Both the position numbers and the translations under genes were made by a program. Of a stretch of 64,000 bases of DNA, positions 10,776 through 23,052 are shown one piece after another. Below the pieces are notes generated by a model. It was not told the origin of the DNA. It ran no database searches and worked only from the letters and a program-made list of their open reading frames with translations. Each line of letters begins with the position of its first letter. Positions within the stretch are counted from its first letter, which is position 1. Source of the DNA: Jaltomata sinuosa (lineage: Eukaryota; Streptophyta; Magnoliopsida; Solanales; Solanaceae); NCBI GenBank assembly GCA_003996215.1, contig QJPP01000805.1:186001-250000 (forward strand), given 5' to 3'.

Positions 10776-12370
10776 AGAAAACCAATGTGAATCATTATTA
10801 AATGCTTGTATATCAGCAATCTGTCAACTACCCTCAACCCCAAATTAGATAAAAAGATTATAGACTTGCTAAGAATTTAAAATGAACTTACGAGATTGAA
10901 GAAACTGATGATAGAGCAAATGCTCTTTCAAGCTATAAATCCAACTAAACTTTCCTCTGTAAAGAACCCCTCTATTTCAAGATCTCAGTTTATATTGACA
11001 GAGAAATTGGTGAGCTGTGGATCTTCTTCTTGATAAAACAAGAATTAGTCCAAATGACTACTCACTCTTTTTGGTCCGATTTTTTTCTTACAGAATGTAA
11101 TCATTCAAGAAAATGGAAACATTGAGAAACTGTCTAATGGGTAGCGAAGGAAGAGGAACTTCAGTTAGAAAACACTGCAAAAATGATGAACAAGTGATCT
11201 ACTTATTTTCTTGGTTCTGGCTTCAGTATGGTACATGCACCTCTTCACCAAATATTGTGTTGGGGGATCCTTTCAACTATACCAAAATTCAAATCATTAA
11301 GGCATTTTTCAAAAAGCCAGACCAACTTCATACATGAATATTCTAAGGAAGAACTCATAGACAGTGATTTCAAATTTCGGATTATCAACCCATTTTTAAT
11401 GGCAAAATGAATTTTTTGAGAATTATTATGACTAGTATGGTATGTTTGAGAATTTTGGCTTTGTTATGGTGTGTTTAGAATGAAGATCTTTTGGTAGTTT
11501 TCACAATTATTCTTCAAAATCTCTGCTTGCTTTTTATGCTTGTGTATGATTTGCTATGATTTGTTAAGCAAGCATTATTTATGCTTGTGTATGATTTGTT
11601 ATATCATTTCTATAAATTTTTCCTTACATATGTCAAGTGTAACAATGTGTTCTATTCAAATAATTGACTCATATAACTAAGTTGAAAAAAGTGTGCCTTT
11701 TCTGTTTGGTCTATTAAGCATTTAACATTTTCTTATAGTTTTGTCTTCACCTCATGCAGATCAATCAATACACATTCTATAATGTTGTTCATGTTGGGCT
11801 CGGTTAGATTCTATATTTTATCAGTTCTATGATAGTTAGGGATGCTTGTAGATTAGAATTCGGCTCAAATGATCCTTACTTATGAATTGGGTATTTTCGG
11901 GACCTTAGATTAGTACTTTCCCCTTAAGCCTTAGTTTAGGTTACTTTGTAGTCTTAAATGTGATTAGGATAGAATCTTTAGTTTAGAGTTAAGGAGGTTT
12001 TCATGGTAGAGTAGACTGTTACTGTTAGTTTATTATTATTTTTCTATTCCACTTTAATTTCTATTTACTATGAAATACTTCCTGGCCATGGTTTGGACTA
12101 GACGGGACTCCAGGTCAGTGTCTCCTACTTAAAGGGTGGTTTTACCCCATTTGGTGTATATACCTATATTTACATGACTTCTGTGATGGCACATATACTT
12201 TTTGCATTCATATACATGGTTCATGACGTGATTTAAAGGAGAAATATTGGTTTTCCAGTTTTAAAAAGAGAGTTTTCACCCTTTCTATGTATTTTGTTTT
12301 TCTAAAGGATTTGAACTACTGTACCATAGGTTTTTGACTTTAAAAAAACTAAAATACCTCATCTTTTAAT
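10776..12370. other. AT-rich non-coding stretch, nothing firm
   Basis: No continuation of pol could be read. A pyrimidine tract ending TTTTTTTCTTACAG at about 11081-11094 precedes a 74-codon ORF (11113-11337) and looks like a splice acceptor by chance or from a captured gene fragment. I recognise no product. No LTR ends or primer sites were seen. Confidence 0.4.
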
Positions 12371-12560
12371 GATTTGAGCTCCGAGAAGAGCGTATTACTT
12401 TACCTACATCTGATGTAGATTCTAGTCTCATATTTACTTACTATTACATTCGATGAGGATTCTGGGGTCATATTTACTTACCGTTATGTCCGATGAGGAT
12501 TTCGAGCTCATATTTACTTTATTGTTACGTCCGATGTGGATTCCATACTTGCATTGCATT
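12371..12560 (+). repeat. ~41-bp tandem repeat, about 4.5 units
   Basis: Units begin at about 12371, 12412, 12452, 12492 and 12533. Each contains GATGAGGATTC (or a variant) and TCATATTTACTTA about 15 bases later. Spacing is 40-41 bp. Isolated from any recognised element. Confidence 0.8.
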
Positions 12561-12770
12561 GGCCTCATACTGTATTGCAATCATCTCATATTGCACCACA
12601 TCTTCCTTGTATGCTTACATATTAAGTATTTATTTCCTTTGTTATTATTATCTTCACCATAAATCCCTAGCTATATGATATCCTGGTTTAGTTTTGGCTT
12701 ATGCATTTACTTTATAGTTATCTTTATTATGTCTAGACTTCTACATTGATTGAAATGTTTAGTTTACTTT

Positions 12771-15086
12771 TGTCATGACCCAAAACTGGGCCGCAATGGC
12801 GCCTACATAACTCCCGGTAGGCAAGCCAATACAAATATTCGGAAGTATATTAAAACATATAATATAATGAAAAATGGAAGGGAAACATACAAGAAGAGGG
12901 CCAATAGTATAGATACATACCAACTATAATAAATATATTAAAATAGCTCCAAAGTGACCGTGAATATAACATATACAAAAACCAACCTCGGACCTTCTGT
13001 CACCGGTATAAGAGCATGTAAGGTACAAAATAGCTATACAACAAGTACTGTCTATCCAAAATAAAAAATATAGACAGAAAGTTAGATAGAAAGCAGTAAA
13101 ATTCCCCAAAATGCCGGAAGCTTACCACGATCCAAACAGCAGCTAACCACGAATGATAGAAAGATCAATGAGGGTGGCTTGTACTAAGTGTTGCATCAGA
13201 AAAAAATACAAAGTGTAGTGTGAGTACCAAAATAACTGGTACCCAGTAGGCATCATAGGCCGATCAAGCTTAGAAAGATAATATATAATATAAATTACAG
13301 GAAAGTAAGCTAACTACAGTGATCCACCTAAATCTAGTTATCAATAGAAATCAGAACTAATTAAGCCGGCGGAGAAGATAATAATGATAATCAAGGCAAC
13401 AGACAATCCAAGTACACTCAAGATAATGCAATGTGATGGGAGATAATGGGATGTAAAAATATTAAAAACCTGGTATCTGGTACCCTGGGTACCAAAATTT
13501 TAACCTCGGACTCATCAACATATGCATAAAAAGAAAAACCCAAATATGTGCTCCTCGGGTTGCCCGGAATCGAGCATTGGACTTATCAACAGAAAATTAA
13601 ATAGATAAAAAGGTCTGAAAATGTCTCTTAGACCGGCATAAAAGTGGTGCTTTTCTTCTTTTCCAAAACTAGTGACAAAATATAAGATAGTTCCTATAAA
13701 AATCCCAAAATCATGATAAAAGTGGCAAATCTCAAGTTAAACCAAAAATTCTGAAATTTCTTTTCTTTCTATTCCATTAACCATGTAAATGCAGCATGAA
13801 CATGTAAATTTCCAAAATCAGGGAATATATCACATGAACAAGTTAAACATGACAAAACACTCTCCAAAAAAGAGAACAAACCTGGAACTCTATTCAATCC
13901 GTGCTATGGCCTCGGGCCCACTGTTACACCTCAACGGTAAATAAAAATGAGAGGAACAGAAAATAACCACAAAAATAACTCAAAGCACTTACTCCACCTC
14001 CAAAACATCCTAAAAGCACTCTCAGGACTTTAGGCTAGCCACAACAGTCCTACAAGCTACTAAACTAAGGATAAACAATATAATTCTAGTCTACTATTCC
14101 AAAATGGCCAATCTATATGAAAATAGGATTTAAGCCTAATTCTACCCTAAAGCTTAACCTAACGTTCCAATAATTAATACAATATAGAATCTAACAAAGC
14201 CAAGTCTAAGGAAAATAAATCGTAACCTACCTAGGGGCCGAACTACAAGCATGAACTGTCACTCATGTGCCTTCCCCTTTCGAACAAACTCAGAAAGCTG
14301 CCACGCTATGAAGAACATAATCTAGGTGTCAAGACAAGAAGAATGATACCCATATTGCTATACAAAATTTTGGGATTGAAATCGGGTCGGAAAATGACCC
14401 TCGGGACCTATGCAACAAAATAGAAACAAATTTCACAATTATATTTGTAGTGGGTTTATAAACCCATGTCCAAAATTTAAGTGTGAATGGGACTCGTTTC
14501 GGGGCCCAAAACAGCCTCAAAGTCCTCTATGATCAATAATTATAAACAAGGAAATCAACGAAAATTAACAGAAAGAATCATGAATTAAAGATGGAAAAGG
14601 AGAAGGGAAGCAAGGAAAACTTACCAAAATAATTAAGGGAGAAAAAGGGAATTTAAATCAGCTTTCGAACTCAATATCAATGGAAGTTTTTGGAAAAGTG
14701 GAGGAGAAAATAAAGGGAAAACTTTAAATACTGTCGGGGGTCCTTCATTGCGATTGTGAAGGACCTCACGAGGTCGCGACTACCATGCCGGCAAGACCAT
14801 TGCGATTGCAATAGTTCAACTATGCGATTGTGAAGAACAATGGGTGTCGGGTCCACATACCCTTTATCGTGGTCGCGTGAAGGGCTTTTTGCGGTCGCAA
14901 TGCCCAATAAGGTAGATCATCGGGATCACGTTGCTTCCTCGTGGTCACGATGAAGGTCTAAGACTTTCACCTGCAACAACAGTTAACAGATTTTCTTAAG
15001 TTAAAAAGTCACCGGATGGACCCCCGGGGTTCATCTGGGTCTCCGCGCACACAAATAAACTATGCTACCCTATGAGAAATGGTATT
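12771..15086 (-). repeat. LTR Y (minus strand), 5' end missing
   Basis: The left end TGTCATGACC is the reverse complement of a typical LTR 3' end (GGTCATGACA). Landmarks run in the same order as in the M LTRs: CAGTAGGCATCATAGGCC (about 13246), GATACCCATATTGC (about 14346), CTTACCA before the promoter, the GC cassette, then GGGTTCATCTGGGTCTCCG (about 15028) and GAGAAATGGTATT. The M LTRs run on for about 600 bp past this point, but Y stops at 15086 where LTR Z begins. It is therefore a truncated minus-strand LTR of the M/U superfamily. Confidence 0.75.
14738..14960 (-). repeat. GC cassette of LTR Y (TCGCGAC / GCAATCGCA type)
   Basis: Repeated GCGATTGTGAAG, GGTCGCGA and GTGGTCGCG-like words in 220 bp. 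On the minus strand it is followed within about 10 bp by a TATA-like TATTTAAAG (14722-14730). The motif resembles the cassette of U (50635-50845) more than those of M. Confidence 0.75.
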
Positions 15087-16286
15087 TGATAAATCGGTAA
15101 TCTACCAACTTATTGAAGCCTTTAACCATGACTTATTGCTATGTTTTGATTAGATTTAGAGGTTCTTATGGGCTTTATTGATGTCTATACAGGTACGTGT
15201 GATCAAATATGAAAAGCAAGGAAATGGACCCAAAAGAGCATAAAAAGAGTGAAGTGTGAAGTGATCGAAAAAGATGAAGATCCTGCCTAGAGATGCGGTA
15301 CTTGTGCAATGTGCAAAAGCCTTGGTGCGGAATGCACCTTTCACAGCATGGAGCCTGGAATCGACGGAAGAATCTGTTAAGGGTGCGGTCGCTGTGCGAT
15401 GCGCATAATGCCTGGTGCGAACCGCACCCCACTTTTCATGAGCCCCCGAAATTCCCTGAGTCACTGGTTCAATGAAGAGGGTGTGCGACGCGCACATGCT
15501 AACGTGCGAACCGCATGCTGCGCCGCACACCACCCGAGGAGCATTTTTGTCCATTTTTATGTGATATTTTGGGGATGTTCAAAAACCCATTTTAGGCACA
15601 ATTGTAATAGGTGTCAGCTAGCACTGAGTTTCAAAAATATATTCTTAGCTTTGTGAACAAGTTTTTTTTCTTTCTAAGAACAAGAATAGGGTTTCACCAA
15701 ATTCCTTCTTCCCAATTCTTAGAACCACCATTTCTATACAAATTGAGCTTGGATATTGAAACATTTAGCTTGAATTGAAAGGAAATTGAACTACCCATTT
15801 GGTATACCTCTTTCCTTAAGCATGAGTAGCTAAACCTCTTATCTAGGGATGTGTTGATAATGGGTCCTTGATAAATGGGTGTGGGTGTTGCTAATTCTTG
15901 TTTATAAATTCTTATTTGACATGGGTCTAGTGATTTCACCACATTTTAACTCTAAAATTGATAGTTGCAAACATTGATTTTCCGTACTTGGTTATGTAGT
16001 TTCTTGAAAGAGAATTTCATAACTTCCGATGTAAAATTACTAGTGGGAACTTGGGCTTCCATTTAGATTGAGGCTAGAAATAGCTCATATCGACGGAATC
16101 ACCCACTTAAGGGTCTAAAGCTAGAAATAGTATGACCCCCCCCAAGCATATCTTGGTTGTTTTTATTGCCTAATCAATAGTGCTTGAGCTAAGGCTATTG
16201 GACATATGGTTGTTGATTCAAAGATATACAACCATACTTAAAACCAAGGCTACTTATGTTGATTAGCATAAATTTGCATGAATAAG
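15087..16286 (+). repeat. LTR of family Z (plus strand), 3' end missing
   Basis: It starts TGATAAATCGGTAATCTACC, the same start as the full minus-strand Z LTR at 57487-58936, and follows it for about 1.2 of 1.45 kb, including GAGGCTAGAAATAGCT near 16067. It is cut at 16286 by the start of LTR M. It lies inside LTR Y, so Z inserted after Y. GTATT at 15082-15086 would be the left target-site duplication, but the right end is lost. Confidence 0.82.
15290..15540 (+). repeat. GC cassette of plus-strand Z LTR (GTGCGAACCGCAC type)
   Basis: Repeated GTGCGGT, GTGCGAACCGCAC and TGCGACGCGCA words over 250 bp, many palindromic or nearly so. The same motif family is in the other Z copy at about 58485-58740. 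Confidence 0.82.
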
Positions 16287-17779
16287 TGTCACGACCTGAT
16301 TTCTCAGGTTATGATGGAACCTACAACCCCTACAACCCCCAGCAGGAGAATCAATTCCCGTAGCCCAGAATGGTTAGTAATGGGCTACTACCTAACCAAT
16401 AATCACAACAAGCAAAAATAAGCGGAAGCAGAATATAAAGATAGACAAAGCGGAAGCAAAAACCTGAATGTATACATAATGAAACTACACCAACCCCAAG
16501 ACTTGGTATCGATAGTACAAAAGCTTCTAATAGAATACAGGTGTTAGAAGTAACAAAATATAAATACATCTATCTCCGAATATACAAAGAGTAACAGTAC
16601 AAAAGATGAGATGTGGTCAAGCCCCAGTTGCCAGACGCTCACCCTAGTCTGAAGATCCAAAAGTTGCACGAGTCTCCAACGTGATCAACGTCAAAGCTTA
16701 ACTAGTATCTACACTAGAAAGATGCAGAAGTGTAGTATGAGCACCAATTGCAAAGTAACAAGTACCCAATAGGCATCATCGGCCGAATGAGCGCATATAA
16801 GATATAAAAGCAGTAATAAGAAGAATACAAGAAAAAAGTCACAGAAGCAAGAATGAAGCACAATGAGCTAGCACAAAGAGTAACCAACCAAGAGTTATAA
16901 GTATACATGCTAGCACATAACATATACATAACACAGAAACACAGGTGTAATAAAGAAGAACGCACCTATCCTTGCGACAATAGTATAAAAAAAGAGTTTG
17001 GAAACATGGCGGTATACCGGTAACCTCAAATAAAAGAGAAATAAGGGAAGCAGTTTAACATACTCAAGATAGGATCAACATACATAAGGAAATCATATTA
17101 CAAATTCAACTTCAAGAAGCAAGGACGGAGATCAACCTTACAAGTATAAACCTAAGATGGAATAACTAATCCATAAGAACCAAGAGTTACCACTCAAAAT
17201 CATGCTAAATAATAGAATCAGGAACTCACAATCTGCTGAGAAGACCACTCAATAGTGCCTCAATAATATATGACTCACTAGCTCCCCCTCAATACTCAAG
17301 CCTAAACTCGGATCCTCAATAGGCTAAAAACTTACCAATCCACAAGAACCAAGGACCACAACTAGGTCTATGAGATGACATGAGTAATATAATCTACCTA
17401 CAGTCCCAACAGCCACCCATACAATCGAGTAATGCAAGCAAGTGAAAACAAACCCTCCGGCCGCTCATAAAACTGGAGCGTACACTAAACACACAGCAAA
17501 CAAGGGTGGAATCCGAGTATCATATGCATGATGATGATAATGATAAAACTGGTAATAGTAACTCTGTATGCCCCTCCCCTGGTACTCCGGAAAAAGGACC
17601 CATGGTGGGATGTACCCGCTATACACCATCTGACACCGTATACCCCACCACCGGCACGCTCGGCCCTTTGTCCAGTTCCTAGAATAGCAGGGGCCATGGA
17701 GGTCCTTGACCACATACAGTAACAAACGTAAAATCTCAGAGAATCAGAACCTCAAAGTATGTGCCCAAAATTGAATTGG

Positions 17780-18005
17780 GTCTAAAACAGTAGTAGTAAT
17801 CTCAAAAGACCCTCTAAAAGGGTGCCCAAAGTATACTCAGATCTAAATCAGTGATAAAAGTCTCAATAACCCTCTCAAAGGGTGCCCAGAGCGTATCCGG
17901 GTATAAATCAGTAATAAAAATCAAGTCTAGTGCTCTGCCCTGCCGAGCCTAGTATCACTAGGAAATCAAGTCTAGTGCTCTGCCCTGCCGAGTATAGTAT
18001 CAGTA
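17780..18005 (-). repeat. Minisatellites in the transcribed part of M-left LTR
   Basis: Two arrays: units containing AGGGTGCCCAGAGCGTATCC (about 60-65 bp, three copies), then a 50-bp unit containing TAGTGCTCTGCCCTGCCGAG twice. M-right has the counterpart at about 30745-30960 and U a decayed one at about 52140-52270. Confidence 0.72.
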
Positions 18006-19174
18006 GGAAATCAGGTGTGAAATCATCCAAATCCTATTTTTTCATTTATATTGAAAATGCCCCCTTGGGGCCATGCAAGGTTTAGAAAGTCATCTATAGT
18101 AGACCCGAAGATAAAACAATGATAAAACATGCAAGGAAAAACCTTTTTCATGGATGATATGCTCGCACACAAATATAAATTAGCCCAACGGCTCAAAAAC
18201 ATTCCTACCAGCCCTGCACAGGCCCAATAGCTCTACAGCAGACATAACCAACCTAGAATAATATCTCTATGTCTAGGAATCGCGAACATTCCCAAATAAC
18301 CCACCATCTATGTTCATGAGTCAATACAGGGCCACACAGGACCACAAGGGTAATATACAATACTATATGAATACTACAATCAGCGTATGAAATAAATAGA
18401 CAGAAACGACGTGCAAGGTCTGGGGTACCACCCTAAAACAACCCACCCAAGGATACTAATTAATGCAGTTATAGCCTATATACGCAGAGTCTAGGTAGGA
18501 AAAGCCATAACCTACCTGTCGTTCGACGAATAGTTGTGGGGATGATGTCATCTATGCTCGAACTGCTCCGAGAAGCTCTAAATCTCAAAACCACTATCAA
18601 TACAATAATCTATACTCTAATAAGAGACTAACGATACCCATATCGCTATAATAATAGTTGGGCTGAATTTCGAGTTACCGATGGGATCGTGGGCTCCGCA
18701 ACCCGAAGCCAAAAATGAAGAAGTACAAAATGATCACCATGATCATGTGAGCACATGCCCAGAATATTGCAGAATTTGGGCATAAAATTCGAGCTAAAAT
18801 AGCCCCCTACAAGTCAGGGGACCAAAGAAGGAATTTAAGAACGAAAAATCGGAAATTGGGCAAGAATCGCTTACCACAACGAGAGAGAACTTCAAGGAGG
18901 TGAGTTCCACAAACCCACGAGCAAGCAAGCCCAAGAAAAACTGAATCTACAAGTAATTTCTAAGCTTAGAGAATTTACAACAATGGAGGGAATTTAAAGA
19001 ATGAAAATTGGAGATTAGGAACGAACCTTTCGAATTAATGACGCGAAAGTTCTCCCAAAGCTATGGTGAATTTACCCCAAGAAAATGATGGCTAGAAGTG
19101 GAGAAAATTGAGTTTGGGAGCTTTAACAATGGAGAAACGAAGTTGAAAAATGAGGAAATGGAGAAGAAGGTTTA

Positions 19175-19183
19175 ATTTATAAC
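19175..19183 (-). promoter_or_regulatory. TATA-like box of M-left LTR
   Basis: GTTATAAAT on the minus strand, about 15-20 bases downstream of the GC cassette. Confidence 0.55.
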
Positions 19184-19194
19184 ATTACCAGCAG

Positions 19195-19345
19195 ATATCG
19201 CATTTGCGGCAGTTTCATCGCAAATGCGGACACCGCAAATGCGGCCAAAGACCCGCAAATGCAAAACAACATCGCAAATGTGGCCAAAGAACCGAAAATG
19301 CATAAAAACACCACAAATGCGGCATTTCACCGCAAATGCGGACCC
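19195..19345 (-). repeat. GC cassette of M-left LTR (CCGCAAATGCGG type)
   Basis: About eight copies of CGCAAATGCGG or close variants in 150 bp, spaced 15-25 bp. The M-right LTR has a different motif at the equivalent place. Confidence 0.88.
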
Positions 19346-20041
19346 AACAGGTACAACAAAACTCAACTAAGCTTAAAATTTCAAATGGACCCTCGGGATT
19401 CATCCGGGGTGCCACGGACACAAACAAATAGAGCTATTTGACTAGAAATGGAATTTTGGATCTAACGGAATCAACGAAAACTTTATCAGAGGTCGATTTA
19501 ATGAAAAAGTGGTCCCCGCACCCAAAACCAACTTTAGGCCAACTATTTCCAAAACAGAACCCAATGGCCAAAAATAAGTCCGGAAGCCTCGGGACCCAAA
19601 CCAAGGGTACCTCTAGCCTAAACTCGATGTTCCAGAGCTAACGGCGCTGACAAAATTTCCATCAGAGGCCATCTTCTCCAAATATTTACCAAAGTCAACC
19701 ATACAAGCTCAAGTGGCCTGAAAACACAGAATGAGAGAGAATTCCAAGTTGAAAAGCTCCTGGATCTCGACCGAAGGCACCACTGGACCAAAGTCCACAC
19801 TCCAGAGCTAACGGAACTGTCAGAATTTGATTCCGAGTATGTTCACCAAGAATGTTAACTGAAGTCAATGATTTCAAAAGCTTAAGGCTCTAAAACAAGA
19901 AACGTCCAAAAAGACCAAACAAATGTCCCTGGCACCGAACTATAGATCCCAGCAAGCCATAAATGACTTGGGGCCACTACAAGAAAGCTCTAACGGTACA
20001 AGAAAGGCAAACATGCGTAAATGACCGAGAGGGTCATTATA

Positions 20042-21263
20042 TCATCCACTACTAAAAAAGACTTTCATCCCCGAAAGTCAGGAAAGAAGGAAAGACTAAA
20101 GATTTAAGAACAGTGGATACGAAGCCCGCACTACTCTCTTGGACAACCCGGGTAGCCTCCTCGATCGAAGGGCACCCAACAAAACAGAACCAAGGAAGGC
20201 AACCAAGCCTAAACTCGTTACTAGCCAAGAAAGAATCCAAACTCAAACTCCAAAACACCAAGGGACTGCCAACCCAAACTGAACCTCAAGAATCTCAAAC
20301 GGAAGGCACTAACAAAACACGGAACTAGAGAAGCAAGGCGACCAATACACAGAAGTCAAATCTTTGAAACCATAACAAGGTTTACCAGAAAAATCCACTA
20401 CCCAAAATTCTAACTCATGAACTCGCTGATCTGCAAAAACCCTTTTATTCTGAACTGAATCCTTTTGCACCACGAACAGGAAGCTTCATGTAAGTCGGAC
20501 ACTCAAACCACCCTCAAAGCATCAACTGACATACCAGATATCCATAGTCTCCGCTTATACTTCACTATGAATGAATCCATCCTTTTCACTCAAATTCCTT
20601 CCAAGCCAATCTATAACCTACTATCCTTTGACATCCAAAACACTAACCCAAAGCACATACTCAAAAACTGTAGTAGTTTTACCTCAACTGACCACCGACC
20701 AATGGAGGAATACCTCTGCTAACATCAAACCCGATAATTGAACCCAACTGAACAACCCATCTGAACCTGACTGAAGCTTGCATATCCAAGTTAGAAAAGG
20801 CATGTATGAATACCATGTGTTGATGAAGAAACTTCCAAACTATAGAACAAAAACAACCTCGCTGAACTGGACCAATCTGAATCAACTGAAATAAAGGCAC
20901 CAGGCAAATCTGCCTAACAGACCCAAACTAGAACCAAGATCTTGCAAAGAGTTTGGTAAGCCTACCATGAAGTCCGAGATCACTAGCTAAGCTCCAAACT
21001 CTAGGAATACTTAAACACCACTTAGATTTGAATTCACCTCAAAAATCTCACCTCAGGAAGAAGTCCACTATGCCACGAATATCAAGTCAAAACACCCCGA
21101 AGGCAAAGGAAAAGGTGCCTGGGATTCAAAGTTGCCATCTAGCCATAGATATCCTTGCATAGACCTTCAATTCATCCCTTTGGCTTAAATCAACCCCTCT
21201 ACTGTATCAGCACACAAACCAACCATCTCGAATCACACAACATACCAAACTTCTAGCCCATAC
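20042..21263 (-). other. Interior of M, 3' part, with pre-LTR stem-loop at 20060-20079
   Basis: On the minus strand GACTTTC and GAAAGTC (perfect 7-bp arms) enclose GGGGAT, ending 18 bp before the 3' LTR. A purine-leaning TTTTTTAGTAGTGGATGA follows. The remaining 1.2 kb shows no domain; ORFs up to 85 codons are unrecognised and I do not call them genes. Confidence 0.6.
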
Positions 21264-21734
21264 TAATCTTAGGCATATTTATACACCTAAGTGTTGTTAT
21301 CCTCGCACATTTAGCTTAGTTTTGAGGATAACTTGATACATTATTGAGGTATTTAGTGTATAAAGGGTGTAGTTTATGACGAACGTGCTTGTTTATAGTA
21401 TTTGGGTAGCATTTGGAACAAATAATGAGCTAAAAGAATCAAATAAAGTTTAGACGAGGAAACTAGCTTTGCTAGCTTGAGCTACGCCTATTCTAGCGTA
21501 CTTGTATGAGCTTTGTTGTCTTGTGTGGATAGATGTGTGTTGGAAGCTCTTGTAAGGGACCTTTGGAGGAGTTATGGAAGCTAATTGAAGCCTACAAATA
21601 TGCTACAAACCATTGGGACACAAAGCAAGGTGAAAAGAGTTTATAGGAGCAAAAATGGACGTCAAAAGACCCACCCCCGTGCCACGGAAGCTAGGTGGAC
21701 AGCTTGAATCTTCCAATTTCCAGTAGGGGTCCAC

Positions 21735-21850
21735 GTTATGGGCGTGTCACGCCAGCTGGTTAAGGCTGCAAGCAGCGTGACATGCTGCCTAGTCAGGGCT
21801 ATAGGCAGCGTGACACGCTGCCTAGTCAGGGCTATGGGCAGCGTGTCACG
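21735..21850 (+). repeat. GC cassette of N 5' LTR (GCAGCGTGACACGCTGC type)
   Basis: Three units of roughly 35-40 bp built on GGCAGCGTGACACGCTGCC and GGCGTGTCACGCC. The 3' LTR at about 27770-27840 has one unit fewer. It ends about 35-40 bp before the TATA box. Confidence 0.82.
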
Positions 21851-21883
21851 GACTTTGTTCCCGATGAGTAGATTTTCTCTCAC

Positions 21884-21895
21884 ACTATAAATAGG
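21884..21895 (+). promoter_or_regulatory. TATA box of N 5' LTR
   Basis: ACTATAAATAGG, identical at 27874-27885 in the 3' LTR. It is the clearest promoter element in the window. Confidence 0.75.
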
Positions 21896-22795
21896 ACACT
21901 TGGTTTCAATTGTAAACACCTTGGAACGACTTTGGGATTGAAAAACACAAGGAGAAGACTGCCTTAGGGTTATTTTTCTCTTCTTTATCTTTACTTAATT
22001 CTTATATGAACTACAATACTTTTGTAATCGTAAAGTAGAGTATGAGTGGATAAACACCCTTGTTCTAGGGTTAAGGCTATTACATGAATGTTTGATTATG
22101 GTTTAATGGTTGGTTTGCTTTCTTATCTTATCTTGTGATTGTTCTTGCATTCTTATTATTACTATTCTAAAGTGTCATGAACTTTAGGATACATCTAAGT
22201 CTCAAAAAGAATTGATCATAGGAGTTAAGAGACGGAATGAAGAACGTAGGAGGTGTGGATCATATCTTTTGCTGTTAGTTAGCAAGTATGAAGTATGATT
22301 TGTAGTTAGGATAGAAATATACCTAAACGCCCCACTTGGTTAATAAAATGGGAAGATAGATGAATGCATCCAAGTTAAAGACTCACATCCCCGATCAATG
22401 ATGTAGTTGTGAGATTAATTTGGATAGATGGCTTAGAGGATGACTATTCCCGGGTTATAATATCAACCCCGTGAACCAACGATCACGATAAACATTAACA
22501 CCGACTATAAACCATAGTTAAACATGAATGTGTAGTTCTTGCCTCAACCCTGGATTTCTCCCTATATTATTTACAATCCAAAGTTCACATCATCGTTATT
22601 TCTTGTTTGTAGTTATAAAATAAAGTTCAACTCTTGGTTATAAATCGCATTTGTTTAACTTCAATAATATTAATTGAGATTAGATTAATTGCTAAGCACA
22701 AGTCCCTGTGCGATCGATATTCGGCTCGCAAGAGCCACTATATTACTTGCACGAGCATGTACACTTGCGTGCGCGCTTGGAACGCAACAAGTTTT

Positions 22796-22813
22796 TGGCG
22801 CCGTTGCCGGGGA
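22796..22813 (+). other. Primer binding site, Asp tRNA (element N)
   Basis: TGGCGCCGTTGCCGGGGA begins six bases after the LTR end. This matches the Asp-tRNA complement typical of Athila elements. Confidence 0.93.
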
Positions 22814-23052
22814 CTTAAAAATTAGCAACCATCTATTTTTGTTTTTACTATTTTGTTTTATAAGTGTTAACAACTTGATCTTAGCTACTGAACTTGCGGG
22901 TACAGGTTTTAATATTGAGAAAGCTGGGAAGGGACAAGGAACTAGTTGACCCATTTCCTGAACCTGAGCAACACTTGCACCAAGCATTGAGAAAAGTAGC
23001 ACTTCTCGATCAAAACCGGTAGGTTCAATCGGCTGAGATTGTTCCTGCAGTT

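Larger units (their letters stand above)
16287..20041 (-). repeat. Left (3') LTR of M
   Basis: The left end is TGTCACGACCTGATTTCTC. The right end is GAGGGTCATTATA (the reverse reads TATAATGACCC, against TGTAATGACCC in M-right and U). Internal landmarks are shared with U in reverse order: GATCATGGTGATCAT-like, GCGATATGGGTATC, AGAGCTTCTCGGAG. It is about 3.75 kb. Confidence 0.87.
21264..22789 (+). repeat. 5' LTR of N
   Basis: It starts TAATCTTAGGC (TGATCTTAGGC in the 3' copy) and ends GGAACGCAACA. It contains a GC cassette at 21735-21850 with GGCAGCGTGACACGCTGCC-type palindromes, then TATA box ACTATAAATAGG at 21884-21895. Confidence 0.9.

Noticed and set aside
11081..11410. Pyrimidine tract with CAG followed by ORFs, like a splice acceptor and exon
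   Set aside because: No product recognised, two overlapping frames are equally open, and no donor site or neighbouring exon could be supported.
17465..17725. Overlapping ORFs on both strands near 17.5 kb, with parallels near 30.5 and 52.4 kb
   Set aside because: They lie in equivalent LTR positions of M-left, M-right and U but in different frames with stops, so LTR sequence and not protein is conserved.
20465..20900. ORFs of 70-85 codons in the interior of M
   Set aside because: No motif; the region is compositionally like the rest of the non-coding interior, and gag-pol would be expected in a different order.
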